This document shows, in pieces, positions 8,236 through 17,532 of a stretch of 64,000 nucleotides of DNA (position 1 is the first letter of the stretch; each line of letters begins with the position of its first letter). The stretch is from assembly GCF_040253635.1 (NCBI RefSeq), contig NZ_JBEJGX010000003.1, positions 4,117,501 to 4,181,500 of the forward strand. Direction: 5' to 3'. The position numbers were made by a program, and so were the translations under genes. A model generated the notes under the pieces. It was not told the DNA's origin. It did not search any database and saw only the letters and a program-made list of their open reading frames with translations. The DNA comes from Streptomyces sp. Edi2. Its GTDB lineage: Bacteria; Actinomycetota; Actinomycetes; Streptomycetales; Streptomycetaceae.

Positions 8236-10335
8236 TCATGCCAGTCGCGCACGGGGAACGACCCCGCCCGCGACCGCCTTCTGGCGCGGCGCCCCCGCCC
8301 CCGTCCAACACGTCCCCCGCCGCGCCACCAACCGCCGCAGCCACAACTCCGTGGAGACCAGTTCGGCCAGCCCGTCCAAGGGCAGCGCCGCCCCCTCCGC
8401 CGCCGACCGCAGCGCCTTGCGGACCACCCGCGCCTCCACCAGCCCCGCATCGGCCAGCAGCGGCGTGTCGAAGAGCTGCACCAGGTCGCCTATGGCGCCG
8501 CGCAGCCCGGTGCGTACGGCGGCCGCCTGGGTCAGTTGTGAGGTCGCGCCCCAGCCGGGCGGCAGATCCCGTACGCCGGCCCCGGCCAGTACGGAGCGCA
8601 GTACGGCGGCCCGTGCCCCCGGCTGTACCCGCAGGGTGTCCGGCAGGGCGCGGCAGGCGAGCACCACCTGGTTGTCGAGGAAGGGGGCGTGCAGCCGCTG
8701 GTTGCGGATCTCGGCGGCTTGCTCGAAGACGCGGTGGTCCGCGGCCTGACGGGCCAGCGCGGCGCGGGCCCGCCGCTCCCCGGGGTGGCCGGCGGCGGGC
8801 GAACGGTGTGCCGCGTCGCTGAGACGAACCGATACTTCGGCCAGCGCCTCCCCCGTGAGCCAGCGCGCCGCGGGCCCGGGCCCGCACCAGGCGAGCGCGG
8901 CCAACGAGGCGTCCACGGCCCCGCCGGCCACCGGGTCGTCGGCGAACTGCCGCTCCAGGAGGCGCCGCGCCGTATCGGCGAGGCCGGACGGGTACGGCGT
9001 ACGGGCGAGCCTGCGGGCGGCCCGGTAGACGGTGAAGGGGACGAGGACGGAGTGTGCGGAGGGGCCGTCGGCCTTGGCCAGCGCCGTGACCGGGCGCAGC
9101 AGATGGCGCCGGCGGCGGTCCATGAGCAGGTCGGCGAGGCGGGCCGGGTGCGCGTCGAGGACCTGACGGGCGCCGTGTCCGACGAAATGGTCCGCGCTGC
9201 CGGCCAGCAGGCGACGGCGGTGGCGGCTCGCGGTGGTGAGGGAGGGGCCCGGCTCGTCCGTGAGCGGGCCCGCGCCGAGGTCCGCATACGGAAGGGCCTC
9301 TTCGCCGGCCGCGACGACGACATGGTGCAGCCGCGGGTTGTCGGCGAGAGTGCGGGCGCGCTCCAACTCGGCCTCGTGGTGCGCCCCTTCGCCCGTGGTG
9401 GCGCGGTCGTTGAAGGTGACGGCCAGGAGGCGTTCACCGTGACCGCCCAGCCGTCCTGGACGGCCCGGGAGACCGGCGGCCAGGAGGGCGAGGGTTCCGG
9501 AAGCACTGCCTCCGGAGAGGTCGGCGCCGATGCCGGGGGCCGGTGCCCCACGCGCCGCGCGCCGCTCGGCGGGCCCCATGCCGGGCACCGGTCCGGGGTC
9601 GAGTCCGTCGGGCCCGTCCGGATCGGGGGCGTACCGGAGCCCGGCCAGCCGTACGCGGACGGCCTCGACCAGGGCGTCGCGGACCCCGTCCACGGCCTGT
9701 TCCGGGGCGAGTTGGGGAGCGGCGACGGCGAGCGAGGCGGTCGGCTCGAAGGAGGTGATGTCGCGGGCGCCGCCGCGCAGCACCAGGGCGTGGCCGGGCG
9801 GGGTCCGGCGGACGCCTTCGTACGGCGTGCCGGCGCCCAGCGCCTCGGGGATGTCCGGGCAGGCCAGCAGCGCGGCCAGGTGGCCGATGTCGAGGCCGGC
9901 CTCGACGAGGTCGGCGAGCGGGAGGGCGGCGGTGGCGTAGGCGGTGCCGCCGGCCCAGGGGGTGTGGAAGACGGGCCGGGCGCCGGCCAGGTCGCCGGTG
10001 ACGGTGATCCGCCGCCCTACCTGGACGACGGCGGTGTAGCTGCCGGGCCAGGTGGTGAGGTGGCGCTGTGCGCCCCCGCGCGCCGCGAACAGGCCCACCC
10101 GCAGCTGGTCCTCGGTGGCTCCGCAGATGCCGAAGACCGCGAGCCGGGTCTCGGCGTCGGCCTGTACGACGCGGACCTCGTCCGGCCGCCAGTCGCCGAC
10201 CGCCCAGAGGGGATCGGGGCCGCCCCACAGGAGTTGCGCGCCCACGGGGAGGACCGCGCGGCTCTCCTCGTCCGCCGTCGGCCCCGTGCCGGCCGGCCCC
10301 GTGGCGGCACTGCTCCACCCCACCAACCAGCGCAT
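8236..10335 (-). CDS. Asparagine-synthase-related ATP-pyrophosphatase protein without Ntn cysteine
   Basis: The 699-residue protein has a degenerate class II amidotransferase-like N-terminal half and an asparagine-synthase C-terminal half. The usual catalytic Cys2 is absent (MRWLVGW), so it should not hydrolyse glutamine. The PPi-loop is present as DLSGGSASGTLALL. Later family-like pieces include SADHFVGHGARQVLD and IRNQRLHAPFLDNQVVLACRALP. The same arrangement is found in lasso-peptide cyclases and beta-lactam synthetases, but no precursor, protease or transporter gene is adjacent. It is therefore best called an orphan amide-forming or adenylating enzyme of unknown substrate. The ATG at 10335 has GGAGG 5 bases upstream. 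Confidence 0.75.
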   Translation of the reverse strand: MRWLVGWSSAATGPAGTGPTADEESRAVLPVGAQLLWGGPDPLWAVGDWRPDEVRVVQADAETRLAVFGICGATEDQLRVGLFAARGGAQRHLTTWPGSYTAVVQVGRRITVTGDLAGARPVFHTPWAGGTAYATAALPLADLVEAGLDIGHLAALLACPDIPEALGAGTPYEGVRRTPPGHALVLRGGARDITSFEPTASLAVAAPQLAPEQAVDGVRDALVEAVRVRLAGLRYAPDPDGPDGLDPGPVPGMGPAERRAARGAPAPGIGADLSGGSASGTLALLAAGLPGRPGRLGGHGERLLAVTFNDRATTGEGAHHEAELERARTLADNPRLHHVVVAAGEEALPYADLGAGPLTDEPGPSLTTASRHRRRLLAGSADHFVGHGARQVLDAHPARLADLLMDRRRRHLLRPVTALAKADGPSAHSVLVPFTVYRAARRLARTPYPSGLADTARRLLERQFADDPVAGGAVDASLAALAWCGPGPAARWLTGEALAEVSVRLSDAAHRSPAAGHPGERRARAALARQAADHRVFEQAAEIRNQRLHAPFLDNQVVLACRALPDTLRVQPGARAAVLRSVLAGAGVRDLPPGWGATSQLTQAAAVRTGLRGAIGDLVQLFDTPLLADAGLVEARVVRKALRSAAEGAALPLDGLAELVSTELWLRRLVARRGTCWTGAGAPRQKAVAGGVVPRARLA

Positions 10336-11195
10336 GGCCGCCTCCACCCGATTCCCCGTGCGCCGGGGCCAACGGCCGCCCCGTACAGCGGATTGCCCGG
10401 CTGTCGCCGAGCTGTTGTGGCGACCATGCTGCCATGACAGGGGCGCACAGGAGGCGCCGGAGCAGGCCTGTATACGGGCGGTTCGCGCCGCGTGCGCCGG
10501 TCGAGGGGCCGTCGGTGGGGTTCCGGGGGCGTCACGGGCTCGCGCGGACGGGCCCGCAGGAGCCTTGCGGGGACCCCGCAGGCGGGCCCCGGACGGCGGA
10601 GCGGACGGGCGCGGGGGCGGCGAGGCGGGGCGTGCGAGATGGCGCATGCGAGATGGGGCGCGCGAGCCGCGCGTACGAGCCGACCGTGCGAGCCGCCCCG
10701 CGGGTACGCCCCGCACCGGGCGCGAGCCCTCCGCCGCCTTGGCCCCCACGCCGGACGCGCGCACTCCAGCGCCTCGGCCCCGGGAGGCCCCCCGTGTGGC
10801 CCCCAGGGCGACCCCCGAGCGGACGGCGGCGTGAAATCATCACCCGTCGATTTTCGGCCAAAGTCCGTACCACACAGCCCAGTTGACGTATGCGGGCATG
10901 GCGTCAACCGGTGACACGGCCGGCCGCGACCGGCCGCCGACCGGTCTTCGCGACGGTCCGGGAGGCGGGCTGCGCCCCCCGGACCGGACCGCCACCCGCG
11001 GGGAATTGAGGTGACGGTATCCCCCAGCCCACTGGATCCAGTACAGCGGGCCGACCCACGCAGAAGACATGGAAGCGCTCCCGGAAACGGGCGGCCAGCG
11101 CGCACGAACGGGCGCACGGGCACACGTACCCGGAGCACATGCCAATTCCCGCACCCCTGTTTGAACACGAATCTCGCCATCCGGGACACCGGCAC
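10336..11195. other. Long intergenic region, no supported gene
   Basis: The region between the asparagine-synthase-like gene (minus) and the sporulation-associated gene (plus). About 10440-10830 is GC-rich with short degenerate words such as GCGCGAGCC and GCGAGATGG. About 10830-11190 is less GC-rich. Open frames on both strands lack codon bias, ribosome sites and recognisable motifs. Promoters of the two divergent genes must lie here. Confidence 0.5.
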
Positions 11196-11224
11196 TTAAC
11201 GGTCGGGATCCGGCGAACTACTCT
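11196..11224 (+). promoter_or_regulatory. Putative vegetative promoter of the sporulation-associated gene
   Basis: TTAACG (11196-11201) and TACTCT (11219-11224) are separated by 17 bp, about 57 bases before the ATG at 11281. Confidence 0.45.
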
Positions 11225-11280
11225 GGGTGGACGCATGCCCCGGGGTACCGGGGCGGCCGTCGCTGTGTCGAGGGGTGCGC

Positions 11281-12729
11281 ATGTCCAGGGATATACGCGG
11301 GCCGAACGAAAAGCTCGGCACTGTTCTCGCCCTCGCGGGTATCAGCAATGCCGGACTGGCACGCCGGGTCAACGACCTCGGTGCGCAGCGCGGACTGACG
11401 CTTCGCTATGACAAGACGTCGGTGGCGCGGTGGGTCTCCAAGGGCATGGTGCCGCAGGGCGCCGCGCCCCATCTGATCGCGTCCGCGATCGGCAGCAAGC
11501 TCGGCCGGCCGGTTCCGCTGCACGAGATCGGGCTGGCCGACGCGGACCCGGCGCCGGAGGTAGGCCTGGCATTTCCCCGCGATGTGGGCGCCGCGGTGCG
11601 CTCCGCGACCGAGCTGTACCGTCTCGATCTGGCCGGACGGCGGGCGGGCGGCGGCGGCATCTGGCAGAGCCTGGCCGGATCCTTCGCCGTCACCGCGTAC
11701 GCCACCCCCGCCTCCCGTTGGCTGATATCCCCGGCCGACAGCTCGGTGGCGCGGGAGGCGGCCGAGGCGCGGGACAAGGACGCCGCGGCTGCCGGCGACG
11801 GCGGGATTCCGCAGCACGTCGGCCACAGCGACGTCAGCAAGCTGCGCGAGGCGGCGGAGGACGCGCGCCGCTGGGACTCCAAATACGGCGGTGGGGACTG
11901 GCGTTCCTCGATGGTCCCGGAATGCCTCCGGGTGGACGCGGCGCCATTACTTCTCGCCTCGTACAGCGACGAAGTGGGCCGGGCGCTCTTCGGGGCGACC
12001 TCCGAACTCACCCGGCTCGCGGGGTGGATGGCCTTCGACACGGGCCAGCAGGAGGCCGCGCAGCGGTACTACATCCAGGCGCTGCGGCTCGCCCGCGCGG
12101 CCGCCGACGTCCCTCTCGGCGGCTACGTCCTCGCCTCGATGTCGCTCCAGGCGACCTACCGGGGCTTCGCCGACGAGGGCGTCGACCTCGCCCAGGCCGC
12201 CCTGGAACGCAACCGCGGCCTGGCCACGGCCCGCACCATGAGCTTCTTCCGCCTGGTCGAGGCGCGGGCGCAGGCCAAGGCCGGTGAGGCGCGCGCCTGC
12301 GAGGTGGCGCTGAAGGCCTCCGAGGGCTGGCTGGAGCGCTCCCGCGGTGGCGACCCCGACCCCTCGTGGCTGGACTTCTACTCGTACGAACGCTTCGCCG
12401 CCGACGCCGCCGAGTGCTACCGCGATCTGCGGCTGCCCCGCCAGGTGCGCCGTTTCACCGAGCAGGCGCTGTCCCGTCCCACCGAGGAATTCGTCCGCTC
12501 GCACGGTCTGCGCCTGGTCGTCTCCGCTGTGGCCGAACTGGAGTCCGGCAATCTGGACGCGGCCTGCGCGGCGGGCACCCGAGCGGTCGAGGTGGCCGGA
12601 CGGATCTCCTCCGCCCGCACCACCGAGTACGTCCGCGATCTGCTGCACCGCCTGGAGCCGTACGGCGATGAGCCCCGGGTGGTCGAGCTGCGGGAGCGGG
12701 CGAGACCACTGCTGGCGGCACCGGCTTAG
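11281..12729 (+). CDS. Sporulation-associated regulator-like protein (SCO4114 / Orf1590 type)
   Basis: 482 residues. The N-terminus ([30 protein letters not shown] and the following [15 protein letters not shown], in pieces) resembles a helix-turn-helix that is followed by a long helical, TPR-like region ([26 protein letters not shown], in pieces). This organisation is shared with the S. griseus Orf1590 / SCO4114 proteins linked to sporulation in earlier work. It is probably a cytoplasmic DNA-binding or protein-interacting regulator. The ATG at 11281 is preferred because GAGGGG lies 5 bases upstream; the frame extends 18 codons further without a better signal. It is followed by an unassigned 256-bp gap before the LhgO-like gene. 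Confidence 0.75.
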   Translation: MSRDIRGPNEKLGTVLALAGISNAGLARRVNDLGAQRGLTLRYDKTSVARWVSKGMVPQGAAPHLIASAIGSKLGRPVPLHEIGLADADPAPEVGLAFPRDVGAAVRSATELYRLDLAGRRAGGGGIWQSLAGSFAVTAYATPASRWLISPADSSVAREAAEARDKDAAAAGDGGIPQHVGHSDVSKLREAAEDARRWDSKYGGGDWRSSMVPECLRVDAAPLLLASYSDEVGRALFGATSELTRLAGWMAFDTGQQEAAQRYYIQALRLARAAADVPLGGYVLASMSLQATYRGFADEGVDLAQAALERNRGLATARTMSFFRLVEARAQAKAGEARACEVALKASEGWLERSRGGDPDPSWLDFYSYERFAADAAECYRDLRLPRQVRRFTEQALSRPTEEFVRSHGLRLVVSAVAELESGNLDAACAAGTRAVEVAGRISSARTTEYVRDLLHRLEPYGDEPRVVELRERARPLLAAPA

Positions 12730-12985
12730 GCGAGGGCGGTGGGGGGGCGGGCCGGGCGGAGGGCCGTATCGCGGGGTCGTACCGGCAGGCCGTACCGGGG
12801 GCTCGGCACGCCCGCTCCGCCCGAACCCCCGGCCCCTCCGGCCCTGCCCTGTCCGGACCCCGACCCGTCCGATCGGCATTGTCAGTGCCGGACGTCATGA
12901 TGGGATACGTCGTCGGGCAATGATGCGGATGAGGCGCAGGTCCGCGGCGACGGGTGAGCCCGGTTCATGCGGTTGGGGAGGTGCA

Positions 12986-14206
12986 GTGGCGGCGTACGAC
13001 TGCGATGTACTGGTGATCGGTGCCGGCATCGTCGGACTCTCTACGGCCTACGCGATCACGCGTGCCGCACCTGGCACACGCGTCGTGGTCCTGGAGAAGG
13101 AGCCGGGCCCGGCCCGTCACCAGACCGGGCGCAACAGCGGCGTGATCCACAGCGGCATCTACTACCCGCCCGGCTCCCTCAAGGCCCGCTTCGCCCTGCA
13201 GGGCTCGGCGGAGATGGTGAAGTTCTGTACCGAGAACGACATCCCGCACGAGGTCACCGGCAAGCTGATCGTCGCCACGGACCGCAGCGAGCTGCCGCGG
13301 CTGCACGGCCTGATCCAGCGCGGCCGCGAACACGGCCTGCCGGTGCGCGAACTGGGCCCCGCCCAGATAGCCGAGTACGAACCCGAGGTGGAAGGCCTGG
13401 CCGCCATCCATGTCGGCACGACCGGCGTCTGCGACTTCGCCGCGGTCGCCCGCAGGTTCGCCCGGCTCGCCGAGGACGCCGGCACCCGGATCGTCTACAG
13501 CACCGAGGTGACGACCATCGGCCGCCGCCCCGGCCGGGTGGCGGTCCGCGGCGCCGACGGCACGGTCCACCGTGCCCGTGCCCTGGTCAACTGCGCCGGC
13601 CTGCACTGCGACCGGATCGCCCGGCTGGCCGGCGATGCCCCGGGTATGCGGATCGTCCCGTTCCGCGGCGAGTACTTCACCCTCGCTCCGGAACGCGCCT
13701 CGCTCGTCCGCGGCCTGGTCTACCCGGTCCCCGACCCGGCCTTCCCGTTCCTCGGCGTCCATCTGACCCGCGGCATCGACGGCGCCGTCCACATCGGCCC
13801 GAACGCCGTCCCCGCCCTGGCCCGCGAGGGCTACGACTGGCGCACGGTCCGCCCCGCCGAGCTGGCGGGCACCCTCGCCTACCCCGGCTCCTGGCGGATA
13901 GCCCGCCGCCACTGGCGCTACGGCGCCGGCGAACTGCACCGCTCCCTGTCCCGATCCGCCTTCGCCGACGCGGTCCGCCGCCTGCTCCCGGCCGCCCGCG
14001 AGGAGGACCTGGTGCCGTCGCCGGCCGGCGTCCGCGCGCAGGCCGTCCTCCCCGACGGCACCCTCGTCGATGACTTCCTCTTCGCCGAATCCCCCGGCAT
14101 GATCCACGTCCTCAACGCCCCGTCCCCGGCCGCCACGGCCTCGCTCCCCATCGGACGCGAGGTGGCACGCCGGGTGCTGGGGCTGCTGGGGCGGAGCCGC
14201 GCATGA
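12986..14206 (+). CDS. lhgO: L-2-hydroxyglutarate oxidase-like FAD-dependent oxidoreductase
   Basis: 406 residues of the DAO/GlpO fold. The N-terminal FAD motif is DVLVIGAGIVGLSTAYAI, followed by RHQTGRNSGVIHSGIYYPPGS, a signature of LhgO-type 2-hydroxyglutarate oxidases. Near the C-terminus are GVRAQAV, DDFLF and NAPSPAATASLPIG, which match the FAD-binding end of the family. The enzyme should oxidise L-2-hydroxyglutarate to 2-oxoglutarate and pass electrons to the quinone pool. The GTG at 12986 is chosen because GGGGAGG sits just upstream; the frame is open much further without a start signal. A repeat array and a terminator follow the stop codon. Confidence 0.88.
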   Translation: MAAYDCDVLVIGAGIVGLSTAYAITRAAPGTRVVVLEKEPGPARHQTGRNSGVIHSGIYYPPGSLKARFALQGSAEMVKFCTENDIPHEVTGKLIVATDRSELPRLHGLIQRGREHGLPVRELGPAQIAEYEPEVEGLAAIHVGTTGVCDFAAVARRFARLAEDAGTRIVYSTEVTTIGRRPGRVAVRGADGTVHRARALVNCAGLHCDRIARLAGDAPGMRIVPFRGEYFTLAPERASLVRGLVYPVPDPAFPFLGVHLTRGIDGAVHIGPNAVPALAREGYDWRTVRPAELAGTLAYPGSWRIARRHWRYGAGELHRSLSRSAFADAVRRLLPAAREEDLVPSPAGVRAQAVLPDGTLVDDFLFAESPGMIHVLNAPSPAATASLPIGREVARRVLGLLGRSRA

Positions 14207-14208
14207 CA

Positions 14209-14350
14209 AGCACGCCGCCCGGACCTCCGCTCGCAAAGCACGCCGCCCGGGCCTCCGCTCGCGAACAATGCCGCCCGGGCCTCCGCTCGCGAACAATGCC
14301 GATCGGGCCTCCGCTCGCCAAGAACGCCGTTCGGGCCCGCCCTCGTAAAA
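14209..14350 (+). repeat. Degenerate ~29-bp tandem repeats after the LhgO-like gene
   Basis: About five units share CGCCCGGGCCTCCGCTCGC with A-rich ends (AAAGCACG, GAACAATG, CAAGAACG). They start 2 bases after the stop codon and run into the terminator hairpin at 14352. Units decay in similarity with distance from the gene. There are no unique spacers, so it is not a CRISPR array. Confidence 0.8.
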
Positions 14351-14351
14351 A

Positions 14352-14395
14352 CGCCTCTCGGCCCCTCCTCCCATGAGAGGCGGGGCCGAGAGGCG
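14352..14395. terminator. Bidirectional terminator between convergent genes
   Basis: Perfect 14-bp arms (CGCCTCTCGGCCCC at 14352-14365 and its complement at 14382-14395) separate the LhgO-like gene (plus) from the PQQ-like gene (minus). Confidence 0.75.
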
Positions 14396-14437
14396 GCGGA
14401 TCCGTGGCGGCGACGGCGTGGCTGCGTCCTGGAGACG

Positions 14438-16138
14438 TCAGGCGAACGGCACCTCGAAGGCCTGCACGCTCGGCCGGTTGTCGGTGAGCCGCTCGCTCTG
14501 GATGAAGAGCATGTTGTCCCGGTCCAAGCCCAGCGACATATCGCTGGGGGCCGGCAGGTTGTGCTCCTTTTCGTAGAGCGTGCCCTTCACCTTCTCCTTG
14601 CCGTCACGCAAGCCGACCGCGACCACCAGCTCCTTCACTGCGGAGGCGCCGCTGTCGGGTGAATCGGTCACCATCATCAGGCCTTGGTTGTTCACTCCGG
14701 CGATGGCCGCCGAGCCGCGCTTCTTCCACAGCAGCTTGCCCGTCTTCATGTCCATCGCCGCAAGCCCGTTGGTGGCGCCGTAACCGGTCACCAGGATCTG
14801 CTCGTCCTCGTCGACGTAGGTGTTGCGCGGCTCGAACTTCAGGTCCTTCAGCTCGCCCGAGAGCTGGAAGGTGTGGTCCGGCTTGGGCTTCTCCGTATAG
14901 GTCTGGATGTAGTGCACGGGATCGGCCGTGCTGCCGCTCTCCGTCAGCAGCGTCAGGGGCCGGTCCGAGAGGGTCTGCACGATCGCGTGGTCCTCACCCG
15001 TGACCGTCGAATGGATGCTGTCGTACTCCAGGTCCTGGAGCGACAGCTGCCTCTTCGGCTTGGCATCGGGGCAGTCGCTGGAGACCGCCAGGTACTGGGG
15101 GCTCAGCCCGACCGAGTTGGTGCACGCATGACCGCGTGCGGTCAGCTCCCAGACCTTCGCTCCACGGCCGACGGAGAAGCCGGCATAGGTCTGGCCGATC
15201 GTGACGGCGACGACCTTGCTGTTCACCACGACCCGCGGCTCGTGCTCCGCACCGTGACCGTCCTGAAGGTTCTTGGACCACAGCGTCCGGCCGGTGTCGG
15301 TGTCGACGACGGAGAGATAGGAGCAGTCGTCGCCACCCGCGTCGAAGACCACGGCGCCCACACCGTCGTCACTGGGCTCCGCGGACATCGCGCAGACCTC
15401 GCCCGCGCCCTTGGGCGTCTTGACGGTCCACTTCTTCTTGCCGGTCTTGCGGTTGTAGGCCCGTACACCCTCGCCGTCGCCGTAGATGATGTCGTCGTTG
15501 TTGAACCACATCGAGCGCAGCCCGTTGTCGTTCTGGCCCTCGCGCTCGGACACGGGCGACGCCGCCTCCCACTTCCGCGACAGGGCGTTCGCGGGCCGGG
15601 TGGCACCCGAGTCGGCGGAGTCCCCGGAGAAGAGGAAGTACCCGCCGACCCCGGCGGCCACCAGCAGGACCATCACGATCGTCAGGATGAGCGGCACGGG
15701 CACACCGCTGCGCCTGGGCCCACCCGGCCCGCCCTGGAACTGCGGCGGCATGGGTCCACCGGCGTACGGCACCTGTCCGGGCCCGTGCCCCGGCACCTGG
15801 CCTGGCATCGGCCCCTGATTCTGGGCGTACGGCGGGGGTGGCTGCTGGCCGCCCTGCGGTGCGGGGTACCCCTGCGGGGGCGGCCCCTGGGGCTGGCCCA
15901 TGGGCGGCGGATACTGCGCGCCTCCCGGCCCGGGCTGAGCGGGCGGGGGGCCGTACGGGCCGGGAGGCACCTGCCCCGGAGCCGCCGACGGCTGTTCCGG
16001 AGGTCCGTACGCTCCCGCAGGCGGCGGGCCGGCCTGCCCCGGTGCCGGCGGGCCGGCGGGCGGCGCTCCCGGAGCTCCCTGGCCGGGCGGCTGCGGCCCC
16101 TGCGGATTCCCGGCGTACCCCTGGCCGCCCTGCGACAC
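14438..16138 (-). CDS. Membrane-anchored PQQ-like beta-propeller protein with Pro/Gly-rich N-terminus
   Basis: 566 residues. The first 145 are Pro/Gly/Gln-rich and cytoplasmic. One helix follows (VPLILTIVMVLLVAAGVGGYFLF, about 148-170), then an extracytoplasmic domain with propeller-blade repeats such as GVRAYNRKTGKKKWTVKTP, VVDTDTGRTLWSKNLQDG and AAMDMKTGKLLWKKRG, read here in short pieces. The family is annotated as PQQ-binding-like or outer-membrane-assembly-like propeller proteins. A PQQ cofactor is not implied and the function is unknown. Paired cysteines in the propeller (VCAMS, DDCSY, HACTN, SDCPD) could form disulfides. The start is GTG at 16138 with AGGGGG 10 bases upstream. Confidence 0.8.
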   Translation of the reverse strand: MSQGGQGYAGNPQGPQPPGQGAPGAPPAGPPAPGQAGPPPAGAYGPPEQPSAAPGQVPPGPYGPPPAQPGPGGAQYPPPMGQPQGPPPQGYPAPQGGQQPPPPYAQNQGPMPGQVPGHGPGQVPYAGGPMPPQFQGGPGGPRRSGVPVPLILTIVMVLLVAAGVGGYFLFSGDSADSGATRPANALSRKWEAASPVSEREGQNDNGLRSMWFNNDDIIYGDGEGVRAYNRKTGKKKWTVKTPKGAGEVCAMSAEPSDDGVGAVVFDAGGDDCSYLSVVDTDTGRTLWSKNLQDGHGAEHEPRVVVNSKVVAVTIGQTYAGFSVGRGAKVWELTARGHACTNSVGLSPQYLAVSSDCPDAKPKRQLSLQDLEYDSIHSTVTGEDHAIVQTLSDRPLTLLTESGSTADPVHYIQTYTEKPKPDHTFQLSGELKDLKFEPRNTYVDEDEQILVTGYGATNGLAAMDMKTGKLLWKKRGSAAIAGVNNQGLMMVTDSPDSGASAVKELVVAVGLRDGKEKVKGTLYEKEHNLPAPSDMSLGLDRDNMLFIQSERLTDNRPSVQAFEVPFA

Positions 16139-16337
16139 GATGAACCAACCCCCTGATTTGTTTTGCTCACGTCAGCGCCGCATCGTATGCATGCCGCTAC
16201 ACACCGCGCCAACCTCCCTTTTCATGAAGGTTCCGGCCCTCGCCTCAGCAGGCACCAAGCCCCTCGAAGGCTCCGGACGGGCTCCGAGCGGCACCCGGGC
16301 GAGCCCTGGGCTCCCCTCCCCCCGAACCCGCGCCCCG

Positions 16338-16343
16338 TAGAAT
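16338..16343 (+). promoter_or_regulatory. Putative -10 box of trmB
   Basis: TAGAAT lies 9 bases before the GTG at 16353 and no ribosome-binding site is present, so the transcript would have a leader of only about 3 bases or none. Confidence 0.4.
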
Positions 16344-16352
16344 CGACACACT

Positions 16353-17504
16353 GTGTCCGAGAACCTCACCACCCCCGCCGCCCCCGCCACTACTGCCGTG
16401 GGAGCAGCCGCTCCGGCAGCCGGCGCCCAGGCCTCCCCCACCCGGGAAGCCGCCCCGCAGCAGCCCGACGTGCAGCAATCCGGCGCCCGGGAGACCGGCG
16501 CGCAGAAGGCCGACGTGCAGAAGGCCGACGTGCAGAAGGCCGACGTGCAGAAGGCCGACGTGCAGGAAGCCGGCGTACAGCGAACCGGCCGGGAGAAGAC
16601 CGGCCCGCAGAAGGCCGAGGCACCCGGCACCGCCGACGCGCACGAGGCCGACGCGCACCGGGCCAACACAGCACACGAGGCCAACGCAGCACATGAGGCC
16701 GACGGCCACGCACCCGACGCCCAGGAAGCCCGCGGCCTCGGCTCCACCGCCGTCTCCGCCGCCACCCCGCGCCGCGGTGCACCCATGTTCCCCGACGGAA
16801 CCGGCCCCGCTGCCGACCCCGCGGGCTCACATCACGAGCGCCGGATCCGCTCCTTCCAGCCGCGCCGCAGCCGTGTCTCGCCCACCCAGGCGGATGCGCT
16901 GCGCCGCCTGTGGCCCACCTGGGGGCTGGACATCGACGGCCTCTCCCGTATCGATCTCGACGCCTTCTTCGACGGACTACCGGTCGTGCTGGAGATCGGC
17001 TTCGGCATGGGCGAGGCCACGGCACAGATGGCCGCCGCCGACCCGGACACCGGCATCCTCGGCTGCGACGTCCACACCCCGGGGCAGGGCAATCTGCTCG
17101 GTCTCGCGGAGCGGAACGGCCTGTCCAACATCCGGGTGGCCAACGGCGACGCCATCATCCTGCTGCGCGAGATGCTGGCCCCCGCCTCCCTCGCCGGCCT
17201 GCGCGTCTACTTCCCCGACCCCTGGCCGAAGAAGCGCCACCACAAGCGCCGCCTCGTCCAGCCGGAGTTCATCGCGCTGGCGGCCACCCGGCTCGCGCCC
17301 GGTGCCCTCGTGCACTGCGCGACCGACTGGGAGCCGTATGCCGAGCAGATGCTCGAAGTCCTCTCCGCCGAGCCGGCGCTCGAAAACCTCTACCCCGGCT
17401 ATGCGCCGCGCCCGGACTTCCGCCCGCTCACCAAGTTCGAGGGCCAGGGCCTGGACAAGGGGCATGTCGTCCACGACCTCCTCTTCCGCCGCCGCGACGC
17501 GTAG
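16353..17504 (+). CDS. trmB: tRNA (guanine-N7-)-methyltransferase with an extended repetitive N-terminus
   Basis: The enzyme methylates G46 of tRNA using S-adenosylmethionine. The catalytic domain occupies about residues 165-383, with VVLEIGFGMGEAT as the SAM-binding motif, GCDVHTPG, DAIILLREM and RVYFPDPWPKKRHHKRRLV as the TrmB hallmark. DKGHVVHDLLFRR ends the protein. The first 140 residues are Ala/Glu/Asp-rich with five-residue repeats (VQKAD) encoded by a 15-bp tandem repeat. Typical bacterial TrmB is about 240 residues, so the tail is an extra, probably disordered, segment. The GTG start has no ribosome site. The next gene starts 29 bases downstream on the same strand. Confidence 0.9.
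   Translation: MSENLTTPAAPATTAVGAAAPAAGAQASPTREAAPQQPDVQQSGARETGAQKADVQKADVQKADVQKADVQEAGVQRTGREKTGPQKAEAPGTADAHEADAHRANTAHEANAAHEADGHAPDAQEARGLGSTAVSAATPRRGAPMFPDGTGPAADPAGSHHERRIRSFQPRRSRVSPTQADALRRLWPTWGLDIDGLSRIDLDAFFDGLPVVLEIGFGMGEATAQMAAADPDTGILGCDVHTPGQGNLLGLAERNGLSNIRVANGDAIILLREMLAPASLAGLRVYFPDPWPKKRHHKRRLVQPEFIALAATRLAPGALVHCATDWEPYAEQMLEVLSAEPALENLYPGYAPRPDFRPLTKFEGQGLDKGHVVHDLLFRRRDA
16501..16571 (+). repeat. 15-bp tandem repeat in trmB
   Basis: GACGTGCAGAAGGCC occurs three times without change at 16512-16556, with a partial copy before and a degenerate one after. It encodes the repeated VQKAD peptide in the N-terminal tail. Confidence 0.9.
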
Positions 17505-17520
17505 GACGAACGCCGCTCGT

Positions 17521-17526
17521 TAGGGT
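17521..17526 (+). promoter_or_regulatory. -10 box of a predicted leaderless transcript (PrsW-like gene)
   Basis: TAGGGT ends 6 bases before the GTG at 17533. This spacing places the transcription start at the start codon. It overlaps the region just after the trmB stop, so the gene may have its own promoter as well as readthrough. Confidence 0.4.
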
Positions 17527-17532
17527 CGACGG

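Noticed and set aside
8236..10335. Lasso-peptide biosynthetic cluster
   Set aside because: Only the cyclase-like gene is present. No precursor peptide, leader-binding protein, protease or exporter is adjacent.
10840..11236. Short open frames upstream of the sporulation-associated gene
   Set aside because: No ribosome sites, no codon bias and no motifs. The region is better explained as promoter DNA.
14209..14350. Possible CRISPR array
   Set aside because: Repeats are degenerate and directly adjacent with no unique spacers, and no cas genes are in the window.
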